A stretch of DNA of 64,000 bases, from assembly GCF_024345225.1 (NCBI RefSeq), contig NZ_BROD01000001.1, forward strand, positions 4,154,001-4,218,000, written 5' to 3'. A program made the position numbers and the translations under genes. This document shows positions 17,308-27,176 of the stretch, in pieces. Numbering within the stretch: the stretch's first letter is position 1; every line of letters starts with the position of its first letter. This DNA is from Clostridium sp. TW13. GTDB taxonomy: Bacteria > Bacillota > Clostridia > Clostridiales > Clostridiaceae. The notes under the pieces are model-generated. The model was not told the DNA's origin, ran no database searches, and saw only the letters and a program-made list of their open reading frames with translations.

Positions 17308-19689
17308 ATGAAGTGGTATTATAATTTAAAAATCTCTAAGAAGCTGATTACAGCGTTTATTACAGTGGCATTGATAGCATGTGTAGTAGGAACAGTTGGA
17401 ATTATTAGCATAAATAAAGTGAAAAACCTTGACATGGATATGTATAAAACTAATACAGTTGCAATTCAGGATCTTTCTAGGTTGGTAAAAAACTATGAGA
17501 CACAACGTGTTAAATTAAGAGATATTATTTTAAATAAAGATGCACAAGCAAGACAAGAATCAATAAATAAGATGACTGAATTGAAAAACAGTATAGACAA
17601 TGATTTGATGCTTGTATCTCAATCCAATAGGGATAAGCAAGTAGCAAGTTATATAGAGGATTTAAAAGATAATTTTAAAAAATATACGGTGCTAAAGGAT
17701 AGTGTAATTCAGCTTGTTTCAACAAATCATTATGAAGAAGCTAATAATAAAATATATACTGTTGGTCCTGAAATATCTAAAGGAATTGAAGCTGATATAG
17801 AGAAAATTACAGACTTTCAGTTGACTTTAGCAAAGGATACGGCTGAATCTAATAATAATACTGCAAGAAGTGCATCTATTATTATGATAGTAGTAATAAT
17901 TGCTGGAATGGTTTTAGCTATACTTATTGGATTATTCTTATCAAGAATTATATGTACTCCTATTATTAAGTTAGTAGACATACTAGAAAAAATGGCAGAA
18001 GGGTCTATTGATGAAGTAATAGAGATTAAATCTGAAGATGAAATAGGAAGTTTAGGTAGCTCTGTTAACAAAGTTACGAAAGCGCTTAACAATCTTTTAG
18101 AAGAACAAGAAAAGCTTGCGACTGCTGCAGATGAGGGAACATTAGATGTACGTGGTGATGTTGATAAGTTTAAAGGTAGTTATCGAAGGGTAATAGTTGG
18201 AATGAATAGGACTTTAGAGTCAATATGTGACCCTCTTGAAGAAACAAAAAAAGTATTATTAAAGATGGCAGTAAATGATTATACCTTAGAAGCACCTGAA
18301 AAGTATAATGGAATGTATAATGAATTAGCAGTTGCTATTAATGATGTCCGTAAGAGGTTATTAAATGCTCAAGATATGTTTGTTAGAACAGCAAATGGAG
18401 ATACTAGCAGACTTGAAGAGTATAAAAAGATAGGAAAAAGAAGTGAAAATGATAAGTTGATTCCATCCAATATAGACATGATGGAAGCTATAGAGATGTT
18501 AATTGATGAGGTAGAAACATTAGCATCTGCCGCTATAAATGGTGAACTATCTGTAAGAGGAAATGTAAATAAGTTTAATGGTAAATACAGAGATGTTATT
18601 GAAGGAATGAATAAGACTTTAAATGCCATTGTAAAACCAATAGAAGAAGCTTCTCATGTATTAGACAAAATGGCTAAGGGAAACTTCACTTGCAAAATGG
18701 AAGGGGAGTATAGTGGAGCTTATGCTAAGTTAAAGGACTCCCTAAATAACACAATTTCATCATTTAATGAAGTGTTAAATGACATAAACAATGCTTCAGA
18801 GCAAGTATCTGCAGGGGCTCAACAAATATCTGATTCTGCTCAAGCATTAGCAAGAGGAACTACAGAACAAGCAAGCTCTATTGAAGAGCTAACAGCTGCT
18901 CTTGAAGAAATTTCTGCCCAAACAAATCAAAATGCTGAAAATGCAAATAAGGCAAATGAAATGTCTTCATTAGCTAGAAAAGATGCAGTAAAGGGCAACA
19001 ATCATATGAGAGAAATGTTAGAATCCATGAATGAGATAAATGAGTCATCGGGCAATATTTCTAAGATAATTAAAGTAATTGATGATATTGCATTCCAAAC
19101 TAATATTTTGGCTTTAAATGCAGCAGTTGAAGCGGCAAGAGCAGGCCAGCATGGAAAAGGGTTTGCAGTTGTAGCTGAAGAAGTAAGAAATTTAGCTATA
19201 AGAAGTGCAAATGCAGCAAAGGAAACAACAGCTCTTATTGAGGGGTCAATTAAAAAAGTTGAAGAAGGAACAAAGATTGCCATAGAAACAGCAGATGATT
19301 TAAATAAGATAGTAGAAGCTGTTACTCAGGCAGGTAATTTAGTTGGGGAAATAGCTACGTCTTCTAATGAACAAGCTTCAGGTATTTCTCAAATTAATGA
19401 GGGAATTATGCAAGTTTCTCAAGTGGTCCAAGCCAATTCTGCTAGTTCAGAAGAAGGTGCATCCTCAAGTGAACAATTGGCAAGTCAGGCTGAGTCACTT
19501 AAGAATCTAGTAAGCAAGTTTGAATTAAATAGAGAAGATTCAATCTATAAAGGGTTGGAAGGATTAAATCCAGAGGTTCTTAGATTCTTAAGTAAAAATG
19601 AAATATCAAGTTTAAATAATAACGATGGAACTAAGAAAAGTTCCAAAATAAACATAAACCTAAATGATGTGGATTTTGGAAAGTACTAG
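17308..19689 (+). CDS. Methyl-accepting chemotaxis protein with multiple HAMP-like repeats
   Basis: 793 residues. A transmembrane segment at ~14-34, a four-helix-bundle type extracellular sensor region of ~150 residues, and a second transmembrane segment at ~188-211 lead into a HAMP domain. Further HAMP-like units follow (repeated WK-free blocks such as GELSVRGNVNKF and GTLDVRGDVDKF, each with a GMN-x-TL partner helix). The signalling domain has the conserved hairpin with DDIAFQTNILALNAAVEAARAG and EVRNLAIRSANAAKET. The extra HAMP units make it longer than the classical ~560-residue receptors. The ligand is unknown. It is the operon's own receptor. Confidence 0.94.
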   Translation: MKWYYNLKISKKLITAFITVALIACVVGTVGIISINKVKNLDMDMYKTNTVAIQDLSRLVKNYETQRVKLRDIILNKDAQARQESINKMTELKNSIDNDLMLVSQSNRDKQVASYIEDLKDNFKKYTVLKDSVIQLVSTNHYEEANNKIYTVGPEISKGIEADIEKITDFQLTLAKDTAESNNNTARSASIIMIVVIIAGMVLAILIGLFLSRIICTPIIKLVDILEKMAEGSIDEVIEIKSEDEIGSLGSSVNKVTKALNNLLEEQEKLATAADEGTLDVRGDVDKFKGSYRRVIVGMNRTLESICDPLEETKKVLLKMAVNDYTLEAPEKYNGMYNELAVAINDVRKRLLNAQDMFVRTANGDTSRLEEYKKIGKRSENDKLIPSNIDMMEAIEMLIDEVETLASAAINGELSVRGNVNKFNGKYRDVIEGMNKTLNAIVKPIEEASHVLDKMAKGNFTCKMEGEYSGAYAKLKDSLNNTISSFNEVLNDINNASEQVSAGAQQISDSAQALARGTTEQASSIEELTAALEEISAQTNQNAENANKANEMSSLARKDAVKGNNHMREMLESMNEINESSGNISKIIKVIDDIAFQTNILALNAAVEAARAGQHGKGFAVVAEEVRNLAIRSANAAKETTALIEGSIKKVEEGTKIAIETADDLNKIVEAVTQAGNLVGEIATSSNEQASGISQINEGIMQVSQVVQANSASSEEGASSSEQLASQAESLKNLVSKFELNREDSIYKGLEGLNPEVLRFLSKNEISSLNNNDGTKKSSKININLNDVDFGKY

Positions 19690-19767
19690 GATTGCATAAA
19701 TATGAGTTAAAGCTAATGGAGAAGGTTTTTATGCCTTCTTTATTATTGTGGAAAATTAGGTGATGAA

Positions 19768-20583
19768 ATGATAAATATATCTGAGAAGGAATATAAACAA
19801 TTAGTAGATTTTATTAGGCTAAACTTTGGAATAAATTTAGGTACAAAAAAACAATCTTTGGTAAATGGCAGACTACAAAATATATTGATGGAGAATAATT
19901 TTAATAATTTTACTGAGTATTTTAAGTATATATATAATGATTCAACAGGAAAATCAATAGAAGAGCTTATAAATAAAATAAGCACTAATCATACGTATTT
20001 TTTACGGGAAATAGATCATTTCTATTTTTTGAGAGATAATATCTTACCATATCTATTACAAACTATAAAAAATAGAGATATTCATATTTGGAGTGCTGGA
20101 TGCTCAAGTGGTGAAGAACCATATACACTTGCTATGGTTATAGATGAGTTTTTTGGTAAAGCAAAGGTATTTTGGGATACTAAAATATTGGCTACTGATA
20201 TATCAAATGAAGTTTTAGAAATAGCGGTGAGGGGAGAATACAGTGATGAAAGCATTGAAGTGCTACCTGAAAGTTGGAAAAAGAGATATCTGAAGAGTCT
20301 AGATAATAATAACTTTATGTTTACTGATAGAATAAAAAATGAAATAATATTTAGAAAATTTAATTTAATGAGAAATACATTTCCTTTTAAAAGAAAATTT
20401 CATCTGATATTTTGCAGAAATGTTATGATTTATTTCGATAGTGAAACAAGAGATAATTTGGTGAATAAGTTTTATGATTGTCTAGAGGTTGGCGGATACC
20501 TGATAATAAGTCATTCAGAAGCTTTAAATAGAGAAAAAACTAAGTTTAAATATGTAAGACCAGGAGTATATAGAAAGGAATAA
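19768..20583 (+). CDS. cheR: CheR receptor methyltransferase
   Basis: 271 residues with the N-terminal helical domain (FGINLGTKKQSLVNGRL) and the SAM-binding domain (IWSAGCSSGEEPYTLAM, TDISNEVLEIA, FHLIFCRNVMIYF). It methylates receptor glutamates during adaptation. A short weak hairpin (AGAAGG...CCTTCT, about 19721-19740) lies between the receptor gene and cheR and might lower downstream transcription. CheB follows three bases after the stop. Confidence 0.96.
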   Translation: MINISEKEYKQLVDFIRLNFGINLGTKKQSLVNGRLQNILMENNFNNFTEYFKYIYNDSTGKSIEELINKISTNHTYFLREIDHFYFLRDNILPYLLQTIKNRDIHIWSAGCSSGEEPYTLAMVIDEFFGKAKVFWDTKILATDISNEVLEIAVRGEYSDESIEVLPESWKKRYLKSLDNNNFMFTDRIKNEIIFRKFNLMRNTFPFKRKFHLIFCRNVMIYFDSETRDNLVNKFYDCLEVGGYLIISHSEALNREKTKFKYVRPGVYRKE

Positions 20584-20586
20584 AGC

Positions 20587-21621
20587 ATGAAAAGAATCAA
20601 GGTTATTATAGTTGATGATTCACTTTTATTTAGAGAGGTTATTTCACGAGGAATCTCTCTAGAACCATCTATTGAAGTTGTAGCAAAAGCTAATGATCCA
20701 TTTGATGCAAGAGATAAAATTATAGAGTTTGATCCAGATGTAATGATATGTGATGTTCATATGCCCAAGATGGATGGAATCAAATTCATAAGCAAACTTA
20801 TGCCGCAACATCCTATACCAGTTATAGTAGTAAGCACTATAAGCAATACGGTGTTTGATGCTATGAATGCAGGTGCAGTTGATTTTGTGACAAAACCGGA
20901 TGTACAATCTGCGAGAAGTGTGGAGCTATTTATAAATGAATTAATTGAAAAGGTAAAGGTAGCCTCTACAGCTTTGATTTCAAGAGCAGGTAATTTTAAT
21001 GAAAAAGTGCAACATACATTGGGTAATCATTTGAATGATTATAGTAAAAAGGTTATAGCTATAGGGGCATCCACTGGTGGCACAGAAGCTATATATTCTG
21101 TTTTAAAGGCATTTCCATCTAAAATGCCGCCTATTGTTATAGTTCAGCATATCCCACCTGTATTTTCTAGGATGTTTGCAGAAAGACTTAATAATTCAAC
21201 AAATTTAAATGTGAAAGAAGCTAAAAATGGAGATTTCCTTGAAGATGGTCAGGTGTTGATTGCTCCAGGAGATAGACATATGAAGATTAAGAGAGTTGGT
21301 AATAGATTTAAAGTTGAATGTTTTGAAGGGGAGAAAGTGAATGGACATTGTCCATCAGTAGATGTGCTATTTGAATCTGTGGCTAAGGAAGCTGGTATTA
21401 ATGCGGTAGGCGTAATATTGACTGGAATGGGACATGATGGAGCAAAAGGATTATTTAAGATGAGGAAGATGGGAGCAAGTACTATAGGCCAGGATAAAAA
21501 TACTTCTGTAGTTTATGGTATGCCCAAAGTAGCGTTTGAAATTGGAGCTGTGGAAAAGCAAGCTTCATTGGCTAGTATTCCTCAACATGTAATATCTGTA
21601 ATGCGAAAAGAAAATTTATAA
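20587..21621 (+). CDS. cheB: CheB receptor methylesterase/deamidase
   Basis: 344 residues: a receiver domain with Asp in PDVMICDVHMPKMDG and Lys in FVTKPD, a linker, and the esterase domain with catalytic Ser in IGASTGGTEA, His in VIVQHIP and Asp in LTGMGHDGA. It removes methyl groups (and may deamidate receptors) when phosphorylated by CheA. It is the last gene of the operon. No cheD or cheC is present here. Confidence 0.96.
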   Translation: MKRIKVIIVDDSLLFREVISRGISLEPSIEVVAKANDPFDARDKIIEFDPDVMICDVHMPKMDGIKFISKLMPQHPIPVIVVSTISNTVFDAMNAGAVDFVTKPDVQSARSVELFINELIEKVKVASTALISRAGNFNEKVQHTLGNHLNDYSKKVIAIGASTGGTEAIYSVLKAFPSKMPPIVIVQHIPPVFSRMFAERLNNSTNLNVKEAKNGDFLEDGQVLIAPGDRHMKIKRVGNRFKVECFEGEKVNGHCPSVDVLFESVAKEAGINAVGVILTGMGHDGAKGLFKMRKMGASTIGQDKNTSVVYGMPKVAFEIGAVEKQASLASIPQHVISVMRKENL

Positions 21622-21631
21622 GATTGTTTAA

Positions 21632-21668
21632 AAAATAGAGCTATCCAACATCTGATAGCTCTATTTTT
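21632..21668 (+). terminator. Terminator of the chemotaxis operon
   Basis: AAAATAGAGCTATC and its complement around an 8-base loop, followed by a T run. It also lies just past the stop of the convergent yeiH-like gene and may serve both. Confidence 0.85.
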
Positions 21669-21689
21669 AATATAAATAAATACATTATC

Positions 21690-22700
21690 TTATAGAAGAA
21701 CTGTTATTAATGTAATAGCGGATAAAACTTGAACTAAAGCTATGCACAACGCATACAAGGAAACCTTCACTCCTTGATTTATAAGATGTCTAAAGTTAAC
21801 CCTCATACCTATTCCTGCAAGAGCAATTACTTCAAAGTTATTACTTATAAGTTTGAAGGTGTTTGCAACTTGTGGAGAAAATATGCCAACTGTAAATAAA
21901 GAACACATAATGAAAAAGCCCATTACATACCAAGGTATTTTTACTTTAGAAGCAGCTTGGGTATGTTTTGGTTGGGAGGATTTATTTTTCATAGTTCCAA
22001 AAGTTAAAACTACAAGAACAAGAAATATTATACGAACTATTTTAAATATAGTGGCAAGATTCTTTACTTGTTCATTTACTAAGCTTCCGCTTGCAACTAC
22101 TTGTCCAACAGACTGCAGCACTCCACCAATTAGTGCAGAAGTTTTCAGTGTCCCTGATGAGAATATAAGACTAGCTATTAGTGGCAATAGAAGCATTAAC
22201 ACTGTGCCCATAACATTTACTATAGTTATAGCAATTCCCTTATCATTATCATCTGCATCTATTACAGGAGCTATAGAGGCTATAGCTGAAGAACCACAAA
22301 CGGCATTACCTCCTGCCATAAGAAGTCTAAAGTTTTCTGCAAAACCAAGTTTTTTGCCTATTAATATAGCAGAAGTAATTGTTATTATCATTTGTAAGAT
22401 TATAAAACCTACCCCTGATGCTCCAAGCTTTAATATAGTTTGAGCACTTAAAGTTCCTCCAAGTAAGACTATAGAATAAGACAATAGGTTGCTTTCAGCA
22501 AACTTAGATCCATGATTATAGATTTCTTTGTTTCCAAAAGTATTTCCAACAGCCATTCCTATGAATATTGCAAGAGAAGCTCCACCTATGCTAGGAATAT
22601 AATTTCCAATAAACTTTGCAATATATGCGATGAGTATACACATAACAAGCCCAGGCAGGATTTTAGTGATTTTATTAGTTTTATGTAAATTATTAAACAT
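21690..22700 (-). CDS. YeiH-family (UPF0324) membrane protein, putative sulfate/anion exporter
   Basis: 336 residues with about ten hydrophobic segments and the family's conserved block AGGNAVCGSSAIASIAPVIDAD near residue 130, plus the C-terminal FEVIALAGIGMRVN. This is the UPF0324/YeiH family, annotated as a putative sulfate exporter though transport has not been firmly established. It is divergent from a LysR-type regulator 139 bases away, the usual partner arrangement for this family (YeiE/CysL-like). Confidence 0.9.
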   Translation of the reverse strand: MFNNLHKTNKITKILPGLVMCILIAYIAKFIGNYIPSIGGASLAIFIGMAVGNTFGNKEIYNHGSKFAESNLLSYSIVLLGGTLSAQTILKLGASGVGFIILQMIITITSAILIGKKLGFAENFRLLMAGGNAVCGSSAIASIAPVIDADDNDKGIAITIVNVMGTVLMLLLPLIASLIFSSGTLKTSALIGGVLQSVGQVVASGSLVNEQVKNLATIFKIVRIIFLVLVVLTFGTMKNKSSQPKHTQAASKVKIPWYVMGFFIMCSLFTVGIFSPQVANTFKLISNNFEVIALAGIGMRVNFRHLINQGVKVSLYALCIALVQVLSAITLITVLL

Positions 22701-22839
22701 TTATGCCATCCTTTCGAAGTTATCCTCATATAAGGTGTTTTTTTTACATGTTTGAGTATAATAGATATATAATTATAAGTAAAATAAATATATATCATAA
22801 TAATGATTAGAATATCTAATGGTTAAAGGAGTAGTAATT

Positions 22840-23730
22840 ATGATAGATGAATTAAAAACTTTTATTGCAGTAGTTGAGTATAAAAATTTTACTAAGGCAG
22901 CAGAATCAATAAATCTATCTCAGCCAAGTGTGAGTTTACATATTAAGCATCTTGAAGAGTATTTTAATACAATATTAGTACAGCGCTCAATTAAGCAGAA
23001 GAACATATATATAACAGAAGCAGGTTGTTTGCTTTATGAGAGAGCAAAGCAAATGATTAAAATGTTAGAAGATACAAGGGATGAGATGTTAGATTATAGT
23101 AAAGGAATAAGAGGAAGCTTAAGAATAGGAGCTAGTTTTACAATAGGTGAATACTTCTTGCCTGCTTTTTTAGGAGAATTCAATAAAGTATATCCAGATA
23201 TAGAATTAGAAGTTACTATTGAGAATACTCATAATATCTGTGAGAAGGTAAAAAATTTTCAAGTGGATTTAGGATTGGTTGAAGGTACAGTACCATCTTC
23301 TAATTTTACTATTAAAGATTTTTATACAGATACAATGGTAGTTGCTGTGCCATATAGATATTATTTAAACAATACAGACTTTTCAATTAGAGAGTTAAGT
23401 AATAGAACGTGGATTACCAGGGAAATAGGGTCTGGCACAAGAGAGTATCTAGATTTATTTCTATCTACAAATAACATTAAAGCTAAGAATTTTATAGTAT
23501 TTGGTAGTAATTATTCTGTAAAAGAGGCAGTGAAAAACAACTTAGGAATTACATTTATATCTTCTTTAGTTACAGAGAATTCAGTTAAGAATAAAGAAAT
23601 ATGTATTCTAAAAACAGAACAACAGTATACTAGAAGTTTTTCATATATATTCCCAAAAGGTGGAACACCTTCAAAGGCAACTTTAATTTTCGAGGATATG
23701 TTAAATAAGTATGTAGAGAGTGTTTATTAA
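22840..23730 (+). CDS. LysR family regulator, divergent from the YeiH-like gene
   Basis: 296 residues. N-terminal LysR helix-turn-helix (FTKAAESINLSQPSVSLHIKHLEEYF) and a substrate-binding-like effector domain (LRIGASFTIGEYFLPAFLGEF, VDLGLVEG, SVKEAVKNNLGITFIS). ATG 22840 is selected by the AAAGGAG at 22825; the in-frame ATG 22819 precedes that site. The divergent layout suggests it controls the yeiH-like gene from the shared intergenic region. Confidence 0.93.
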   Translation: MIDELKTFIAVVEYKNFTKAAESINLSQPSVSLHIKHLEEYFNTILVQRSIKQKNIYITEAGCLLYERAKQMIKMLEDTRDEMLDYSKGIRGSLRIGASFTIGEYFLPAFLGEFNKVYPDIELEVTIENTHNICEKVKNFQVDLGLVEGTVPSSNFTIKDFYTDTMVVAVPYRYYLNNTDFSIRELSNRTWITREIGSGTREYLDLFLSTNNIKAKNFIVFGSNYSVKEAVKNNLGITFISSLVTENSVKNKEICILKTEQQYTRSFSYIFPKGGTPSKATLIFEDMLNKYVESVY

Positions 23731-23916
23731 TATAGCATTGTCAATTACGACAAAATTTTACAATATATTTCTATATGTATAGGAAAAGTAATCTCAAAGA
23801 TGCAAAGTTTGAAAAAAATAATAGATAAATTTAATGTAATTAGAATTCTATTCATAAAGAAGAAACCTTTTATTGCGATAATTAATTATATAATTAATTC
23901 AATTAGGGGGGATTCT

Positions 23917-26883
23917 ATGTTTAAAAGGAAAATGTCGGTAGTGTATCTGATAGCAACTCTGTGCATCTTTTTTAATTTTTATAATTCAACAGAAGTTAAA
24001 GCAGAAACATTGACGCAAACTAATCAAACATTTACGACTTATGGTAATGCTCAATCAAATGGAACTGTAACTGTTACAGGAAGTTCCATTAATTTATATG
24101 CGGGTACTTACTATGTATCTACAGTGGACGAGTTTAAGCAGCAACTAAAAGCCGCTATATCTAATTGTGCAGATTCTATAACATTAAGTTATACAGGAAG
24201 CACAGCATTTACAGGGTTTCCAAGTTCACTTAGCAGTATGATAGGACAAATAACTCAAACAGCTGGTAATGATTATGAAAAGCTTTTATTAAAGTCATGG
24301 AGTTATACATATTCATATCCAATAAATAACGCATTCACTATTACATACAAGTTTACTTATTGGGAAACAGCAAATCAAAGACAACAGGTGAGTGATCAAG
24401 TAAACACTATATTGGCGTCTATAATAACTCCTGGTATGACGGACGAACAAAAGGAAAAAGCGATAAATGCATATATTTGTGCAAATGTAAGTTATGATAC
24501 AACATTGGTTCAACATTCAGCATATGCAGCTTTATTTGGTAACAAAAGAACTGTATGTCAAGGATATGCTCTTTTAGCATATAGAATGCTTACAGCTGCA
24601 GGTCTTGAAGCTAGAACTGTTGTTGGAAGTGCAAATGGTGTAGGTCATGCATGGAATATGGTTAAAATTAATGATGAAAATGGACAAAATCCGAAGTGGT
24701 ATGACTTGGATGTTACATGGAATGATCCAATACCTGATGTAGCAGGAAGAGTAAGATATAGTTATTTCAATCTTCAAGATAGTAGAATGATTTCAAGTGC
24801 ACATAGATGGAATGCTGCATATTATCCTGTAGCTAATTCCCCATATATAACTACAGATCAGCAGATAATTGATGGTGGAAGAAAATCAGATATAGTTACA
24901 AGTTCTCCAAATTCAAGTGATGTAACAATAGTAAACAACGTTATATTTGCAGATAAAATAACTGTAACAAACGTAAAAACTGGAGATGTGGTAAGGATAT
25001 ACAAAGATAGTTCTGCTACTACAGCACTTGCATCAGTAACAGTTCCATTAGGACAAACTTCAGCTTCAATAAATGTAGCTCAATTAGGACAAGCATCTGG
25101 ATCAATTTATGTAACTGTAAAAAATGTTGGAGCATTTGAAAGTTCAAGAACATCTGTAGATTATAGTGCAGAAGCAATATCTGATGTGCCAGCAGCAACA
25201 ATCACCAATAATGTAGATAAAGCGGATAGTATAACATTCACTGGAGTAAAAGTTAAGGATGTAGCAACAGTATATGCTAAGGATGGAATAACTGTCTTAG
25301 GCAGAGGTACAGCATTAGCAGATGGAAACTTAACCTTTAATTTAACTAGACAATTGAGTGAGACAGATTTAGAAGTTAAATCTACAATAAAGAGCTATAA
25401 CGAATTAGTATCTCCAGTAGCGGCAGTAACATATTCTAAACAAGAAGTATCTGCAGCTCCATCAGCAACAATAGTTAATAATGTAGATAAAGCTGATAGT
25501 ATAACATTTACTGGTTTAAAGGCTAAAGATGTGGTTATAGTTTATGCAAAGAACGGAACTACAATATTAGCAAGGGCAACAGCATTAGCAGATGGAGATT
25601 TGACATTAAATTTCCCATATAAATTAAGTGAGACTGATTTAGAGGTAGAGGCCACAATAAAGAACTATAATAAGATGACTTCTCCTAAAACACCAATAAC
25701 ATATTCTAAACAAGAAGTAACAACAGCACCTTTAGGGTTAGATGTATTAAATGAAGATGGTTCAATACAGACAGCAGGAGATATAGTAGTAACAAATAAC
25801 GTAGATAAGTTAGATACAGTATTAGTTAAAGGCCTAAAGGCAAAGGATGTAGTAACTATATATGGATCTAATCAAACTACAATACTAAAGAGAGTGGTAG
25901 CGTTAGTAGATGGTGATCTTACAATAACATTGCCATATCAGTTAGATGCAGTAACTAGAAAAGCATTTATAACAGTAAAGAATTATAATAAAGATACAAG
26001 TGAAAAAAGAGAATTGGACTATGCAGCACAAGAAGTATCTGCAGCTCCATCAGCAACAATAGTTAATAATGTAGATAAAGCTGATAGTATAACATTTACT
26101 GGTTTAAAGGCTAAAGATGTGGTTACAGTATATGCAAAGAATGGAACTACAGTGTTAGCAAGGGCAACAGCATTAGTAGATGGAGATTTAACATTAAATC
26201 TTCTATATAAATTAAGTGAGACTGATTTAGAGGTGGAAGCCACAATAAAGAACTATAATAAGATGACGTCTCCTAAAACACCAATAACATATTCTAAACA
26301 AGAAGTAACAACAGCACCTTTAGGGTTAGATGTATTAAATGGAGATGGTTCAATACAGACAGCAGGAGATATAGTAGTAACAAATAACGTAGATAAGTTA
26401 GATACAGTATTAGTTAAAGGCCTAAAGGCAAAGGATGTAGTAACTATATATGGATCTAATCAAACTACAGTATTTAAGAGCGTTGTAGCGTTAGTAGATG
26501 GTGATCTTACAATAACATTACCATATCAGTTAGATGAGACAACTAGAAAAGCATTTATAACAGTAAAGAACTATAATAAAGATACAAGTACAAAAACAGA
26601 ATTGGATTATGCAGCTCAAGCAGTAACAGCAACACTTGAGTCAAGCAATTTGTCTGTTACTAACAGTTCAATAACTGTAAATAAGCTAGTAGCAGGTGAT
26701 AAAATATCAGTATATGCAACAACTACAGATGGATATAGATTAATAACTTACGGTACAGTTGCAACAGGATATACTAACATAGTGGTACGTTTTACTGGAA
26801 TACCTTCAGGAACTACTTTATACGTAACTAGAAAAACAGCAAATCAAATGCAATCAGCTAAATTAGCAGTAACTACTCCATAA
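23917..26883 (+). CDS. Secreted transglutaminase-like protein with Ig-like repeat modules
   Basis: 988 residues from ATG 23917, which follows GGGGGGAT. Signal peptide ~1-30 ending VKAET. Residues ~180-275 form a transglutaminase-like/cysteine-protease core with Cys214 (TVCQGYALLAYRML), His244 (GVGHAWNMV) and Asp in WYDLDVTW, a complete Cys-His-Asp triad. From ~335 about seven beta-rich modules follow, each opening with (T/V)NNVDKxD or similar. The DNA of modules 3-4 is nearly repeated as 5-6 with a period of 588 bases (25441 and 26029). Such proteins are thought to act on the cell wall or on other surface proteins; the substrate is unknown. No sorting signal is visible at the C terminus. Confidence 0.88.
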   Translation: MFKRKMSVVYLIATLCIFFNFYNSTEVKAETLTQTNQTFTTYGNAQSNGTVTVTGSSINLYAGTYYVSTVDEFKQQLKAAISNCADSITLSYTGSTAFTGFPSSLSSMIGQITQTAGNDYEKLLLKSWSYTYSYPINNAFTITYKFTYWETANQRQQVSDQVNTILASIITPGMTDEQKEKAINAYICANVSYDTTLVQHSAYAALFGNKRTVCQGYALLAYRMLTAAGLEARTVVGSANGVGHAWNMVKINDENGQNPKWYDLDVTWNDPIPDVAGRVRYSYFNLQDSRMISSAHRWNAAYYPVANSPYITTDQQIIDGGRKSDIVTSSPNSSDVTIVNNVIFADKITVTNVKTGDVVRIYKDSSATTALASVTVPLGQTSASINVAQLGQASGSIYVTVKNVGAFESSRTSVDYSAEAISDVPAATITNNVDKADSITFTGVKVKDVATVYAKDGITVLGRGTALADGNLTFNLTRQLSETDLEVKSTIKSYNELVSPVAAVTYSKQEVSAAPSATIVNNVDKADSITFTGLKAKDVVIVYAKNGTTILARATALADGDLTLNFPYKLSETDLEVEATIKNYNKMTSPKTPITYSKQEVTTAPLGLDVLNEDGSIQTAGDIVVTNNVDKLDTVLVKGLKAKDVVTIYGSNQTTILKRVVALVDGDLTITLPYQLDAVTRKAFITVKNYNKDTSEKRELDYAAQEVSAAPSATIVNNVDKADSITFTGLKAKDVVTVYAKNGTTVLARATALVDGDLTLNLLYKLSETDLEVEATIKNYNKMTSPKTPITYSKQEVTTAPLGLDVLNGDGSIQTAGDIVVTNNVDKLDTVLVKGLKAKDVVTIYGSNQTTVFKSVVALVDGDLTITLPYQLDETTRKAFITVKNYNKDTSTKTELDYAAQAVTATLESSNLSVTNSSITVNKLVAGDKISVYATTTDGYRLITYGTVATGYTNIVVRFTGIPSGTTLYVTRKTANQMQSAKLAVTTP
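25441..26620 (+). repeat. 588-bp tandem repeat inside the transglutaminase-like gene
   Basis: The block starting CAAGAAGTATCTGCAGC at 25441 recurs at 26029, and the remainder of the unit follows in register with only scattered differences. Each unit encodes 196 residues, two Ig-like modules. Recent in-frame duplication is the simplest explanation. Confidence 0.85.
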
Positions 26884-26890
26884 AAGTATC

Positions 26891-26926
26891 ATGGGATTAT
26901 AATGAAAATTATAATCCCATTTTCTA
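26891..26926 (+). terminator. Terminator of the transglutaminase-like gene
   Basis: ATGGGATTATAAT and its complement around GAAA, then TTTTCTATTT. It abuts the stop codon of the convergent 42-residue gene. Confidence 0.85.
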
Positions 26927-27052
26927 TTTATTTGGTAAACCTCTAACAGGTTTGTGCATATCTTTCTCAGAATCCATTGTAATTGGATTTGAAGTTTTAG
27001 GATTTTTATTTTTAGGGTTATTTCTAGATTTTTTATCTTCACTGATTGGCAT
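26924..27052 (-). CDS. Small basic hydrophilic protein (42 aa), hypothetical
   Basis: A 42-residue reading frame beginning MPISEDKKSRNN and ending HKPVRGLPNK, with AAAGGAAGTG eight bases before the ATG. It is rich in Lys, Asn and Pro and has no hydrophobic segment, so it is likely disordered and cytoplasmic. The good ribosome site and its position between two terminators support a real gene, but the length is small and no family is recognised. Confidence 0.6.
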   Translation of the reverse strand: MPISEDKKSRNNPKNKNPKTSNPITMDSEKDMHKPVRGLPNK

Positions 27053-27136
27053 TGAAATCACTTCCTTTCATTAATATTTTGTCCTTGTATTGATCTTTTA
27101 TTCTTTATTATAAAGTATAATATCTGTATAAAATGA

Positions 27137-27170
27137 AAATGGTTAAAAGCAGCTGCTTTTAACCATTTTG
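27137..27170. terminator. Palindromic terminator downstream of the MazG-like gene
   Basis: A 17-bp arm AAAATGGTTAAAAGCAG meets its complement with no spacer. On the minus strand it lies just after the MazG-like stop and leads into CATTTTATAC. Confidence 0.65.
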
Positions 27171-27176
27171 AACATC

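Noticed and set aside
21853-22443. 196-residue plus-strand frame opposite the YeiH-like gene
   Set aside because: It is the antisense of a clear membrane protein with the UPF0324 signature; composition is that of a shadow frame.
23800-23916. 39-residue extension of the transglutaminase-like protein
   Set aside because: The signal peptide begins properly at 23917 right after GGGGGGAT; the extension would hide it.
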